Below are positions 30,501 through 39,879 of a stretch of DNA of 64,000 nucleotides, piece by piece. The position numbers and the translations under genes are program-made. The stretch comes from Pseudomonas sp. C2B4 (GTDB taxonomy: Bacteria; Pseudomonadota; Gammaproteobacteria; Pseudomonadales; Pseudomonadaceae). The stretch covers positions 1 through 64,000 of the forward strand of contig NZ_JABFMU010000007.1 of the NCBI RefSeq assembly GCF_013359695.1. Reading direction: 5' to 3'. Positions within the stretch are counted from its first letter, which is position 1. Every line of letters starts with the position of its first letter. A model generated the notes under the pieces. The model saw only the letters and a program-made list of their open reading frames with translations. It was not told the origin of the DNA and did no database searches.

Positions 30501-31441
30501 AACGAGTACACGTAGCCGCTGCCGTTATCCGTGACGGTAGCGGCAAAATCCTGATTGCCCGCCGTGCCGATACTCAGCACCAGGGTGGCCTGTGGGAGTT
30601 TCCGGGTGGCAAGGTCGAGGCCGACGAATCGGTCGAAACCGCGCTGGCCCGTGAACTGAAGGAAGAGTTGGGCATTGTGGTCAGCGCAGCGCGCCCATTG
30701 ATCAAGGTCCGTCATGATTATCCGGACAAGCAGGTGTTGCTGGATGTCTGGGAAGTCTCGGCGTTCACCGGCGAGCCGCACGGCGCCGAAGGTCAGCCAC
30801 TGGCCTGGGTATCGGCGCGTGAGCTGTCGGGTTACGAGTTCCCCGAGGCTAACCGGCCAATCGTCGCCGCCGCCCGGTTGCCCGAGCAGTACCTGATCAC
30901 CCCGGAAGACCTGGAAACCCCTGAGCTTCTGCGGGGCATCCAGAAAGCCATCGCTGGAGGTATCAAGCTGATCCAGCTGCGTGCGCCGAACGGTTACGAC
31001 CCGAAGTATCGCGATCTGGCGGTGGATGCTGTGGGTCTGTGTGCCGGCAAGGCGCAGTTGATGATCAAGGGGCCTTTCGAGTGGCTCGGGGACTTCCCCT
31101 CCGCAGGTTGGCACATCACTTCGGCACAATTGCGCAAGTATGCGGCCGCGGGTCGACCGTTGCCCGCGTCGCGCTGGTTGGCGGCGTCCTGCCATAACGC
31201 TGAAGAGTTGGCGTTGGCCGAAGAGATGGGGGTGGACTTCGTGACCTTGTCGCCCGTGCAGCCGACCCTGACGCATCCGGATGTTCAGCCATTGGGTTGG
31301 GAGCAGGCCTCAAGCTTGATCGAAGGCTTCAGCAAGCCGGTGTTTCTGCTCGGAGGCGTAGGCCCGGCGGAGGTACAGAAGGCTTGGGCGGCGGGTGCCC
31401 AGGGGGTAGCGGGGATTCGGGCGTTCTGGCCTGAGGACTGA
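30497..31441 (+). CDS. Nudix hydrolase fused to thiamine-phosphate-synthase-like domain
   Basis: A 314-residue two-domain protein. Residues 1-130 form a MutT-type Nudix domain with a complete Nudix box, GGKVEADESVETALARELKEELGI read in order (Gly, seven-spaced Glu, REL, EE, G), fitting 8-oxo-dGTP hydrolysis. Residues about 140-314 form a TenI/ThiE TIM-barrel-like domain (LQLRAPNG, VDFVTLSPVQPTLTHP, FLLGGVGP). The ThiE diphosphate-binding residues are only partly recognisable, so this half may not make thiamine phosphate. GTG at 30497 overlaps the GST stop. The fusion is common in pseudomonads; I know of no demonstrated reason for it. Confidence 0.88.
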   Translation: MKRVHVAAAVIRDGSGKILIARRADTQHQGGLWEFPGGKVEADESVETALARELKEELGIVVSAARPLIKVRHDYPDKQVLLDVWEVSAFTGEPHGAEGQPLAWVSARELSGYEFPEANRPIVAAARLPEQYLITPEDLETPELLRGIQKAIAGGIKLIQLRAPNGYDPKYRDLAVDAVGLCAGKAQLMIKGPFEWLGDFPSAGWHITSAQLRKYAAAGRPLPASRWLAASCHNAEELALAEEMGVDFVTLSPVQPTLTHPDVQPLGWEQASSLIEGFSKPVFLLGGVGPAEVQKAWAAGAQGVAGIRAFWPED

Positions 31442-31461
31442 CGTTTCAGTAAGGCTACCGG

Positions 31462-31540
31462 CCTCTTCGCGAGCAGGCTCGCTCCCACATTCGACCGCGT
31501 ACTCGGTCAACTGTGGGAGCGAGCCTGCTCGCGAAGAGGG
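31462..31540. repeat. Inverted REP pair
   Basis: Arms CTCTTCGCGAGCAGGCTCGC and reverse complement, 21-25 nt apart, between converging Nudix-fusion and cobalamin adenosyltransferase genes. Confidence 0.85.
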
Positions 31541-31555
31541 TCTGACAGGTGCCGA

Positions 31556-32137
31556 CTAAACCTCCGGTTTCGCAGCAGGTTGCCACAAAATCTCGGCAAT
31601 CCCCTGGCGCCTGGCAATCAACCTTGCCGCCACAAACAACAAATCCGACAACCGATTGATGTAGGCCAAACCCACCCCGGCCAACGGTTCCAGCGCATTC
31701 AGATGCTGACAGCGGCGTTCAGCGCTGCGGGCCAGGCTTCTGCACATGTGGGCTTGGGCAATCAAGGCCGAACCGCCCGGCAAAATGAAATTCTCCAGCG
31801 GTCCCAACTCCTCATTCCACAGATCGATCGCCGCTTCCAGCCGTTCGATTTCCGCGGCGTTCAACGCCTGATATTCCGGCATCGCCAGTTCACCGCCGAG
31901 GTCGAACAGCCGATGCTGACAAGGTGCCAATACCTCGAACACTTCCTTCAGCCCCGGATGTTCGGCGCTTTCCACGGTCAGCCCGGCCAGCAGTACACCC
32001 ACCTGACTGTTCAGCGTATCCACTTCGCCGATGGCCTCGATCCGCGGGTGGTCCTTGGGCACGCGGCGGCCGTCGCCCAGGCCGGTTTCGCCTTTGTCGC
32101 CGGTGCGGGTGTAAATCTTCGACAAGCGAAAGCCCAT
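31556..32137 (-). CDS. Cob(I)alamin adenosyltransferase, PduO type
   Basis: ATP:corrinoid adenosyltransferase making adenosylcobalamin. 193 residues, a five-helix bundle. Signature IYTRTGDKGETGLGDGRRVPKD (around 8-29) provides the ATP loop. RSAERR (around 135-140) and the later RLSDLLFVAAR contain the conserved Arg and Asp that contact ATP and corrin. No other cobalamin genes lie nearby. The gene starts 3 nt after the sensor kinase stop, so it is co-transcribed with, and downstream of, the kinase. Confidence 0.93.
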   Translation of the reverse strand: MGFRLSKIYTRTGDKGETGLGDGRRVPKDHPRIEAIGEVDTLNSQVGVLLAGLTVESAEHPGLKEVFEVLAPCQHRLFDLGGELAMPEYQALNAAEIERLEAAIDLWNEELGPLENFILPGGSALIAQAHMCRSLARSAERRCQHLNALEPLAGVGLAYINRLSDLLFVAARLIARRQGIAEILWQPAAKPEV

Positions 32138-32140
32138 GGA

Positions 32141-34177
32141 TTACCTCGATAGCTGATTGAGTTCTTGAGAAACGAGCGGGGTGCCCGCCAAGGGCAGACG
32201 CAAGGTGAAACAGGTGCCTTGGCCCAGCGTCGATTGCACTTCCATCTGACCCTTATGGTTGTTGGTGATGATGAAGTACGACACCGACAGACCCAGGCCT
32301 GTGCCCTGGCCAATTTCCTTGGTGGTGAAAAACGGTTCGAAAGTGCGCTTGCGCACGTTTTCGCTCATGCCGATGCCATTGTCTTCCACCTGGATTTCCG
32401 CCCAGGGCGGATTGAGCCGGGTTCGCAGGATGATTCGCCCCGGCTCGCTGTCGTCTTCGCGCAGGTGAATGGCCTGGGCGGCGTTTTTCAGCAGGTTGAG
32501 CAGCACCTGTTCCAGTTCGTTGGCCGTGCCGGGCACCGGGCCCAGCGCCGGATCGAACTGGCGAATGATGGCCTGGCCCTTGAAGTCGAAGCCGATCGCC
32601 AGGTCGAAGTCGTTACCGGCGATCTCCACCGCTTGGTCGATCAGCGCCGGCAGATCGCAGGGGGCCATTTGCCGGGTGCTGCGGCGGCTGAAGCTCAGCA
32701 TATGAGTAACGATCTTCGCCGCCCGGGCGCCGGCCTGTTGAATGCCATCGAGCAGCTGCGGCACTTCCCGTGCTTGCAGGTAGTTGTTGACGGTCGACAG
32801 CTCGACGCCGACCTGTTCGGCCTGTTCGAGGTTTCTTGGCAGGTCGGGAGACAGCCGCCGGCGGATGTTCTGCACGTTGTGCAGGATGGCCCCCAGCGGG
32901 TTGTTGATCTCATGGGCCATGCCAGCGGCGAGGCCGCCGACGGAGAGCATTTTTTCCGACTGCACCATCATTTCTTCCAGCGATAGACGCTGGGTGATGT
33001 CATCGATCCGGATCACCACGCCACGCCCGGCACCGCCCATCAGTGGATAGAAGGTAAGGGCATAGTGCCGGGCGTCATCGTCCTTGACCCAGGTGACACG
33101 CTCGATCTTGGCGACGGTGTGCTGTTCGACGGTTTGTTTGAGCTGCGGTAGAAAGGGCTTGAGCGGCTCGAAAGCGAGGAAGATTGGCTGGTTCAGGGCT
33201 TCGTCCAGGCGGGTGCCCGAAAGAGCACTGGCTTCCTGGTTCCATTGGGTTACGTAGAGCTGTTCGTCGAGGGCGATCAGCGCCGAGGGCATGGAGTCGA
33301 TGATGCTGTTGAGGTAGTTCTGGAATCCGGTGAGTTTTTTCTCGATTTTACTGCGCACCTGGACTTCGAGTTCCAGCTTGCGATTGGTGTGCCGGGTTTC
33401 CTCGGCCAGGCCCTGGGCCTGGTCGTACGCGGCCTGGGAGTCATCCCGCGCCCGTTTGAGTTGCTGCTCCCGCGCCTCGATCCGCGAGAGCATGGTATTG
33501 AACGCTTCGGCAAGGCTGCCGATTTCGTCGTGGTTGCCGCGAGAAGCGCGCAAGGCGTAGTTCTCTTCCCGGGTCACTTGCCGGGACAGCTCTTCGAGTT
33601 GATGGATGGGGCGAGTGATCAGGCGCTTGATCTGCCGTGCGATGACCAGCCATAGCAGCACACTGAAGATCAGGATGCCGAGGCTGGCGGTCAGGGTGCC
33701 GGTGTAGAACGCCATTGGCAGTTCGCTGCTGGCGACCAGTAATAGATGACCGGGGGCCGTGCCAGGGCGGGGCAGGGTGATGACCTGGTTACTGCGAAAC
33801 TCGGTGGCTTGCCAGGATTCGATGTGTCGGTAACGTTCTGGCAGGCTCAGATGATCGCCATGCTGCAGCTGGGCCAGACGCTCGCCCTTGCCGTCATACA
33901 GGGCCGCGGCACGCAGCGGCGAATAGCTGTTGAGCTCGTCGAGCAGGCGTTGCGCGCTTTGGGGCGATGCCAGCGCTTCAGAGATCAGGCTCGGATTGGA
34001 GACCAGGCGGCCAATGGTTTGCAGGGCCTGGGGCGCCATGCTTTCCTGGGAAATGTAATACGCGGCGCTGATAAAGGTCAGGTTGGCGACCAGCAGGACA
34101 GTGGTCAACAGCACCAACAGGGCGGCCAGCAGTTTCTGGCCGACAGGAAGGTTTTCAAGGCGCTGGCGCAATGGCAT
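32141..34177 (-). CDS. Orphan membrane sensor histidine kinase
   Basis: 678 residues. An N-terminal membrane helix (about 15-40) is followed by a periplasmic sensor of about 130 residues, a second helix (about 165-190), a HAMP domain (about 190-245), a coiled coil, a PAS domain (about 285-395; LNSIIDSMPSALIALDEQLYVTQWN), a HisKA domain with phospho-acceptor in GMAHEINNPLG (around 433) and a HATPase domain with NAAQAI, EDNGIGM and GTGLGLSVSYFI. The family is of the NtrB/DctB-like HPK4 layout. No response regulator is adjacent, so the partner is unknown. It is the upstream gene of a two-gene unit with the cobalamin adenosyltransferase. Confidence 0.9.
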   Translation of the reverse strand: MPLRQRLENLPVGQKLLAALLVLLTTVLLVANLTFISAAYYISQESMAPQALQTIGRLVSNPSLISEALASPQSAQRLLDELNSYSPLRAAALYDGKGERLAQLQHGDHLSLPERYRHIESWQATEFRSNQVITLPRPGTAPGHLLLVASSELPMAFYTGTLTASLGILIFSVLLWLVIARQIKRLITRPIHQLEELSRQVTREENYALRASRGNHDEIGSLAEAFNTMLSRIEAREQQLKRARDDSQAAYDQAQGLAEETRHTNRKLELEVQVRSKIEKKLTGFQNYLNSIIDSMPSALIALDEQLYVTQWNQEASALSGTRLDEALNQPIFLAFEPLKPFLPQLKQTVEQHTVAKIERVTWVKDDDARHYALTFYPLMGGAGRGVVIRIDDITQRLSLEEMMVQSEKMLSVGGLAAGMAHEINNPLGAILHNVQNIRRRLSPDLPRNLEQAEQVGVELSTVNNYLQAREVPQLLDGIQQAGARAAKIVTHMLSFSRRSTRQMAPCDLPALIDQAVEIAGNDFDLAIGFDFKGQAIIRQFDPALGPVPGTANELEQVLLNLLKNAAQAIHLREDDSEPGRIILRTRLNPPWAEIQVEDNGIGMSENVRKRTFEPFFTTKEIGQGTGLGLSVSYFIITNNHKGQMEVQSTLGQGTCFTLRLPLAGTPLVSQELNQLSR

Positions 34178-34222
34178 CAGGTTTATCGCTGCAGAGGAAC
34201 AAGTGGCCAGCGTAGCCGCTGC

Positions 34223-35221
<999 letters not shown>

Positions 35222-35272
35222 TTACCGCAAGCCAGGCGTGCTCATTGGTGCGCCTTTATTTGGAGAGATTAC

Positions 35273-35758
35273 ATGCCGTCGTTCGACGTGGTATCCGAAC
35301 TGGACAAACACGAAGTCACCAACGCGGTCGAGAACGCCGTCAAGGAACTCGATCGTCGCTATGACCTGAAAGGCAAGGGCAGCTTCGAGTTCAAGGAAAA
35401 GGACCTGACCGTCAACCTGACCGCCGAAGCGGATTTCCAGCTTGAAGCGATGATCGAGATCCTCAAGCTGTGCCTGGTCAAGCGCAAGATCGATGTGCAG
35501 TGCCTTGAGGTCAAGGACGCTTTTGCCTCGGGCAAGCTGATGAAGCAGGAAGCCGTCCTCAAGGAAGGCATCGACAAAGAGCTGGCGAAGAAGATCGTCG
35601 CTCACATCAAAGACGCCAAACTCAAGGTCCAGGCCGCCATTCAGGGTGAGCAAGTGCGGGTCACCGGCAAGAAGCGTGACGATCTGCAGGAAGCCATTGC
35701 GGCGCTGCGCGCCAAGGAATTTGGCATGCCGCTGCAGTTCAACAACTTCCGCGACTGA
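35273..35758 (+). CDS. yajQ: YajQ-family nucleotide (c-di-GMP)-binding protein
   Basis: 161 residues, the standard length of UPF0234. [22 protein letters not shown] and [15 protein letters not shown] are strongly conserved family sequence, and the end QFNNFRD is characteristic. The fold is two tandem RNP-like domains. Xanthomonas homologues bind cyclic di-GMP and act with a transcription factor; transfer to this protein is inference. TGGAGAG precedes the ATG. Separate transcript from panE, followed by mscS after 139 nt. Confidence 0.93.
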   Translation: MPSFDVVSELDKHEVTNAVENAVKELDRRYDLKGKGSFEFKEKDLTVNLTAEADFQLEAMIEILKLCLVKRKIDVQCLEVKDAFASGKLMKQEAVLKEGIDKELAKKIVAHIKDAKLKVQAAIQGEQVRVTGKKRDDLQEAIAALRAKEFGMPLQFNNFRD

Positions 35759-35897
35759 CGCACACAGCGGGAACCTCTCGGCGTTTTCGGCGTCCGAGGC
35801 CCAAGCAACGGTAGAAACGGTCGACCCGGCAAGGGCTCGATCTTTTCTGCCGTTTATTTTTCGCGTGCCGCTTGGCCGGAAAATCAGGAGAACGTAG

Positions 35898-36740
35898 ATG
35901 GACTTGAATGCTGAAGTAGATAACCTGGTCAAGGTGTCCCAGGCCTGGATCCCGATGATCATGGAATATGGCAGCCGTGTGCTGCTGGCGGTGATCACCC
36001 TCGCCATCGGCTGGTGGCTGATCAATAAGGTCACGCAAAAGCTTGGCGGCCTGATCGCCCTGCGTAACGCCGACCTGGCGCTGCAAGGTTTCATCAGCAG
36101 CCTGGCGAACATCATTCTGAAGATTCTGCTGATTGTCAGCGTGGCGTCGATGATCGGCGTGGAAACCACGTCGTTCGTGGCGGCCATCGGTGCGGCAGGT
36201 CTGGCCATCGGCCTGGCCTTGCAGGGTAGTCTGGCGAACTTCGCCGGCGGCGTATTGATTTTGCTGTTCCGTCCTTTCCGTATCGGCGATTGGATCGAAG
36301 CCCAGGGTGTTGCGGGTACGGTCGACAGTATCCAGATCTTTCACACCGTACTGCGTACGGGCGATAACAAAACCATCATCGTGCCAAACGGTAACCTGTC
36401 GAATGGCATCATCACCAACACCAACCGTCAGCCAACCCGCAAGGTGGTGTTTGATGTGGGTGTGGATTACGAAGCTGATTTGCAAAAGGCCCGTCATGTA
36501 TTGCTGGATTTGGCCAAGGATCCACGTGTTTTGGCAGATCCTGCGCCTCAAGCAGTCATTTCGACGCTGGGTGACAGTTCAATCACTGTTTCCCTGCGTG
36601 TCTGGGTGAAAACAGCGGACTACTGGGATGTGATGTTCATGTTTAACGAACAGTCCCGTGATCGATTGAAGACTGCCGGTATTGACATTCCATTTCCACA
36701 GCGGGTTGTTCGCGTGGTCCAGGAAGCATCGGTACAGTAA
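35898..36740 (+). CDS. mscS: Small-conductance mechanosensitive channel
   Basis: Tension-gated inner-membrane heptamer releasing solutes on osmotic downshock. 280 residues (E. coli MscS 286). Three membrane helices: about 23-45, 65-85 and the pore helix about 93-125 with GAAGLAIGLALQGSLANFAGG, then LFRPFRIGDWIEAQG of the beta domain and the C-terminal alpha/beta vestibule. All core Gly/Ala pore-packing residues appear kept. Starts after CAGGAGAACGTAG. Terminated by a hairpin 25 nt downstream. Confidence 0.95.
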   Translation: MDLNAEVDNLVKVSQAWIPMIMEYGSRVLLAVITLAIGWWLINKVTQKLGGLIALRNADLALQGFISSLANIILKILLIVSVASMIGVETTSFVAAIGAAGLAIGLALQGSLANFAGGVLILLFRPFRIGDWIEAQGVAGTVDSIQIFHTVLRTGDNKTIIVPNGNLSNGIITNTNRQPTRKVVFDVGVDYEADLQKARHVLLDLAKDPRVLADPAPQAVISTLGDSSITVSLRVWVKTADYWDVMFMFNEQSRDRLKTAGIDIPFPQRVVRVVQEASVQ

Positions 36741-36764
36741 GTCTGCTGTCACTAGTTACTTCAA

Positions 36765-36799
36765 GAGCCCAAGGGATTAATAGTCTCTTGGGCTTTTTT
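36765..36799 (+). terminator. Terminator after mscS
   Basis: Stem AGCCCAAG / CTTGGGCT with a loop of about 15 nt and a TTTTTT tail, 25 nt after the mscS stop. Confidence 0.82.
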
Positions 36800-36883
36800 G
36801 TGACTATTGATCGATTCATTGCAAAAAGTACTAATGTTATTCAAGGAAGTTGTTTGCTGCTGCGTTCGGTATGTGGCAGGCAT

Positions 36884-36919
36884 AAAAAAACGCCCACCTG
36901 AAGAGGTGGGCGTTTTTTG
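36884..36919 (-). terminator. Terminator of OprD-type porin gene
   Basis: Stem AAAAAACGCCCACCT / AGGTGGGCGTTTTTT around a 4-nt loop, 31 nt past the porin stop on the minus strand. Confidence 0.9.
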
Positions 36920-36949
36920 ATCAATAGTACTTCCGGTTTTACACCCTGA

Positions 36950-38272
36950 TTACAGGATGTTCAGCGGGTACTCGATGATCAGACGGGTGTCGTAGTTGTC
37001 ACGCGAGTAACCGCTGTACGCACCGTTTGCACGGTAGTTGGCGAAACGAGCACGGAAAGACAAGTCTTTGGCCGGGCCTTCCTGCACAACGTACTTGGAC
37101 TCCAAGTTCCACTCGTTTTCCTTGCCTTCACCCAGACCGTTGGTCTCGATGTTGTTACCCATTACGTAACGGGTCATGAAGCTCAGGCCCGGCACGCCGT
37201 AGGTAGCCATGTTCAGGTCATAGCGAGCTTGATAGGATTTCTCCTCGCGGCCCACGAAGTCGGAGATCTGGATGGAGTTGGAAACGAAGATGGTGCTGTT
37301 GCCGTCAACGCCGTAGTAGTAAGCGTTGTCGCCGCTGGACTGTTGGTAAGCCAGGGTGAACTTGTGGGCGCCGATGCTGTAAGCGGCAGCCAGGGACCAC
37401 AGGTTGTTGTCCACGCCCAGGGTGCCGTCGCCGATAGCGTCAACCAGGTCACCGCGGTCGTCGCCCTTGGTTTTGTAACCGTTAAGGTCGAAGTTCAGGG
37501 ACTGATCGTCATTGATCGGCAGGGTGTAGTTCAGGTTGAGGTAGTACTTCTTGAAGTACTCTTCAGCATCCGACGCAGCAATGGCACCGGTGAAGTTGTC
37601 GGTGAAGGCGTAGCTGGCACCGAAGATGTTGATGCCGCCGCTCAGGCCTTTGCCGTGGTTGCCGTCTTCATCAGGCAGGCCAGCGACGCTGTCATGACCC
37701 ATGCCGGTTTGGGCGCTCAGTGCGGTGAAGCGACCGGCACTCAGTTCCAGGCCTTTGATTTCCTTACTGGTAATCAAGGTACCTTCAGCGACTTCTGGCA
37801 GCATACGGCTGTCATCGGTAGCAAACACAGGGCTGGCAACGAATTGACGGCCGTATTTCAGAGTGGTGTCGGAGAGACGCAGTTTGACTGCACCGCCAAC
37901 CTTGCCCTGGGATTTTTCTGGGTTGTTTTCGCTGTCGACAGCAAACAGGCCGTTACCACGGTGGCCAGTACCGCCATCGAGTTTGACCGAGCCCATGGCC
38001 ATGGCGTCGAGACCGAAACCTACGATGCCCTGAGTGAAGCCCGACTCGTAAGTCAGCAGTTGGCTAAGACCGGAGTCCTGACGATAGCCGGAGGTGGCGT
38101 TGTTGCTTGCACCGTTTTTGAAGTCACGGTTCATGTATTCAAAACGGGTTTTCAGTTTCAGGCTCGAATCTTCGAGGAAACCCTTGGATTCATCCTGGGA
38201 AGACGCCACTGCGAACTGCGAGGTGCCTGCTGCAACAGCCAGTGCGATCATGCTCCACTTCATCACGCGCAT
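36950..38272 (-). CDS. OprD-family outer-membrane porin
   Basis: Substrate-specific 18-strand beta-barrel, 440 residues. A signal peptide (MRVMKWSMIALAVAAGTSQFAVAS, cleavage near residue 24) leads to SKGFLEDSSLKLKTRFEYMNRD, the family opening. Long-range family segments include YESGFTQGIVGFGLDA and YQARYDLNMATYGVPGLSFMTRYVMG. It ends with an aromatic/aliphatic barrel-closing strand (EYPLNIL), slightly atypical because the last residue is Leu, as in PAO1 OprD. Neighbours HIT, slyX, cold-shock, Dps-like and aspS match what I remember around PAO1 oprD (PA0958), but the sequence is divergent enough that OprE/OprQ-type specificity is possible. Own terminator, so monocistronic. Confidence 0.9.
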   Translation of the reverse strand: MRVMKWSMIALAVAAGTSQFAVASSQDESKGFLEDSSLKLKTRFEYMNRDFKNGASNNATSGYRQDSGLSQLLTYESGFTQGIVGFGLDAMAMGSVKLDGGTGHRGNGLFAVDSENNPEKSQGKVGGAVKLRLSDTTLKYGRQFVASPVFATDDSRMLPEVAEGTLITSKEIKGLELSAGRFTALSAQTGMGHDSVAGLPDEDGNHGKGLSGGINIFGASYAFTDNFTGAIAASDAEEYFKKYYLNLNYTLPINDDQSLNFDLNGYKTKGDDRGDLVDAIGDGTLGVDNNLWSLAAAYSIGAHKFTLAYQQSSGDNAYYYGVDGNSTIFVSNSIQISDFVGREEKSYQARYDLNMATYGVPGLSFMTRYVMGNNIETNGLGEGKENEWNLESKYVVQEGPAKDLSFRARFANYRANGAYSGYSRDNYDTRLIIEYPLNIL

Positions 38273-39183
38273 CGTGATTTGCTCCTTTGGTTTTTAGAAG
38301 AGTACTGCCGCTCCACCTGTTTTATTATCTGGGCGGCTCTTTCTTTTTGTGTCGGCGCAAACTTATATCACGCCGACAATGTTGGCGATACTTGCGCATC
38401 TAACCTTTCAGCATCTTTACGACCCTGTCGCAATCAGCTTGCTAGATGTCGCAAATTTACAGCCCCGATGCAACCGGACTGACAACTTTAGTGCTGTTTT
38501 TCTAGGCTGGTGCGTCGGTAAAAAGAGTCCCTGGTGAAACGTTTGAATCTCCATCGGGCTACCCTGCCACTGTTTTATTTAGTCTCAAGGCTTCCACTTC
38601 CAGCGGTGCCTTATAGACGATGTGGGTGTGAATGCAAAAAACGTGCACAAATCAGAAACCTGCCGATGTTTTTTTCTGAATGGCCGCCTGGCGCTGTAAA
38701 AACCTCATAAATCCGGGGGGTTCATCGTACTGGTATTTGGGCTTGACGCCGTTCTTTGCATCGTGTTGACCATGCTGTTACCGCCCCGTGACAACCAAAA
38801 ATGTTACCGGTTCACCCCGTCAGTGAGTAATTGGCGGATGTTCGAAGGATTCAGCGTAGACGCACTGTGCGGTTTTGGTGCAAAAAAATTCAATCGCTGT
38901 ACTGAATTCATACAGTTCGGCGTTTTCCGACGTTTGAACGAACCGTTATCTGTCAGTCATTTCAGCGTTTTTGTGGTCGGCGCTGGTTCCGTATTGGTGC
39001 ATTTTGGCGCCAGGTGTTACATCCCGGGGCGGATTGGGGGCTTGTCATCCCTTCAAGGGCTGTGCCGTGGTTCGGCGTGAAGGTAGCTGCGTTCGCAGGT
39101 ATGCTGCCGTCCAGTCGCTTGGCGCGCGGTCTCTCGAGAGGGGCGCTAAGCTGAAAAATGATGGCTTCACGGGAGTGCGCGCA
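38273..39183. other. 911-nt gap between porin and HIT genes; possible structured RNA
   Basis: Longest gene-free stretch of the window. AT-richer than the surroundings from 38290 to 38990, with several A- and T-tracts, suitable for porin regulation. Near its right end two potential hairpins occur: CCTTCA...TGAAGG (39051-39084) enclosing GCCG/CGGC, and CTTGGCGC...GCGCTAAG (39118-39152) enclosing the palindrome CTCTCGAGAG. They could belong to the HIT-gene leader or a small RNA. A 105-codon open frame at 38763-39080 lacks codon and motif support. Confidence 0.35.
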
Positions 39184-39609
39184 GTGTTCGCTTTAGATCC
39201 ACGACTTCAACAAGACACCTTACTGATCGGTGATTTCCCGCTCTGCCGGTTGCTGTTGTCCAACGACTCGAACTATCCCTGGTTCATCCTGGTACCTCGT
39301 CGCGACGATATCAGCGAGATATTTCAGTTGGATGGCGCCGATCAGCAACAGCTATGGCGGGAAACGAGCGCATTGGCAGAAACGCTCAAGGATTCGTTCG
39401 ATGCTGACAAGTTGAATGTCGCCGCCTTGGGTAATGTGGTCAGTCAGTTGCACATGCATGTGATCGTGCGCAAACGAGAGGATGCCGCCTGGCCGGCTCC
39501 GGTCTGGGGCAGGCACCCGGCCAAACCTTACAATGCCGAGCAGGTCGCCGCGATTCGCGAGCGGTTGCGTCTGGTGTTGACCGAAGATTTCACGTTTCTG
39601 GAGGGTTGA
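39184..39609 (+). CDS. HIT-family protein
   Basis: 141 residues with the histidine-triad fold. The motif reads QLHMHVIVR (around 93-101): the second and third triad histidines are present, but the first is Gln, giving QxHxHxx. That variation is found in some HIT branches and may alter nucleotide hydrolysis. Start GTG at 39184 (VFALDPRLQ) with GGGAG 11 nt upstream; no ATG in frame is better. Coupled to slyX, which begins 4 nt after its stop. Substrate unknown. Confidence 0.86.
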   Translation: MFALDPRLQQDTLLIGDFPLCRLLLSNDSNYPWFILVPRRDDISEIFQLDGADQQQLWRETSALAETLKDSFDADKLNVAALGNVVSQLHMHVIVRKREDAAWPAPVWGRHPAKPYNAEQVAAIRERLRLVLTEDFTFLEG

Positions 39610-39612
39610 ATC

Positions 39613-39819
39613 ATGAGCCTGGAAGAACGCGTTACCGATCTGGAGAGCCAGTTGGCGTTTCAGGATGACACCATCCAGGCATTGAATGATGTGCTGGCTG
39701 CGCAGCAGAGGGTCGTTGAGCGCCTGCAGTTGCAAATGGCAGCGCTGCTTAAGCGTCAGGAAGAAATGGTCGGCCAATTCGAGTCTTTCGAGGAAGAGGC
39801 GCCCCCACCGCATTACTGA
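39613..39819 (+). CDS. slyX: SlyX-family coiled-coil protein
   Basis: 68 residues, almost entirely a coiled coil ([39 protein letters not shown]), ending in the short tail EEEAPPPHY typical of SlyX. Function unknown in all bacteria studied. Likely co-transcribed with the HIT gene and closed by a strong terminator. Confidence 0.92.
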   Translation: MSLEERVTDLESQLAFQDDTIQALNDVLAAQQRVVERLQLQMAALLKRQEEMVGQFESFEEEAPPPHY

Positions 39820-39831
39820 AATGCAGGCATT

Positions 39832-39869
39832 AAAAAACCGCGAACAGCCGGGCTGCTCGCGGTTTTTTA
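39832..39869. terminator. Bidirectional terminator slyX / cold-shock gene
   Basis: AAAAAACCGCGAACAGCC paired with GGCTGCTCGCGGTTTTTT (one mismatch), 12 nt after slyX and 11 nt after the converging gene's stop. Confidence 0.88.
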
Positions 39870-39879
39870 TTGCCTTGAA

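Noticed and set aside
38763..39080. 105-codon frame in the porin-HIT gap
   Set aside because: Poor codon use, no ribosome site, no motif; the region looks regulatory.
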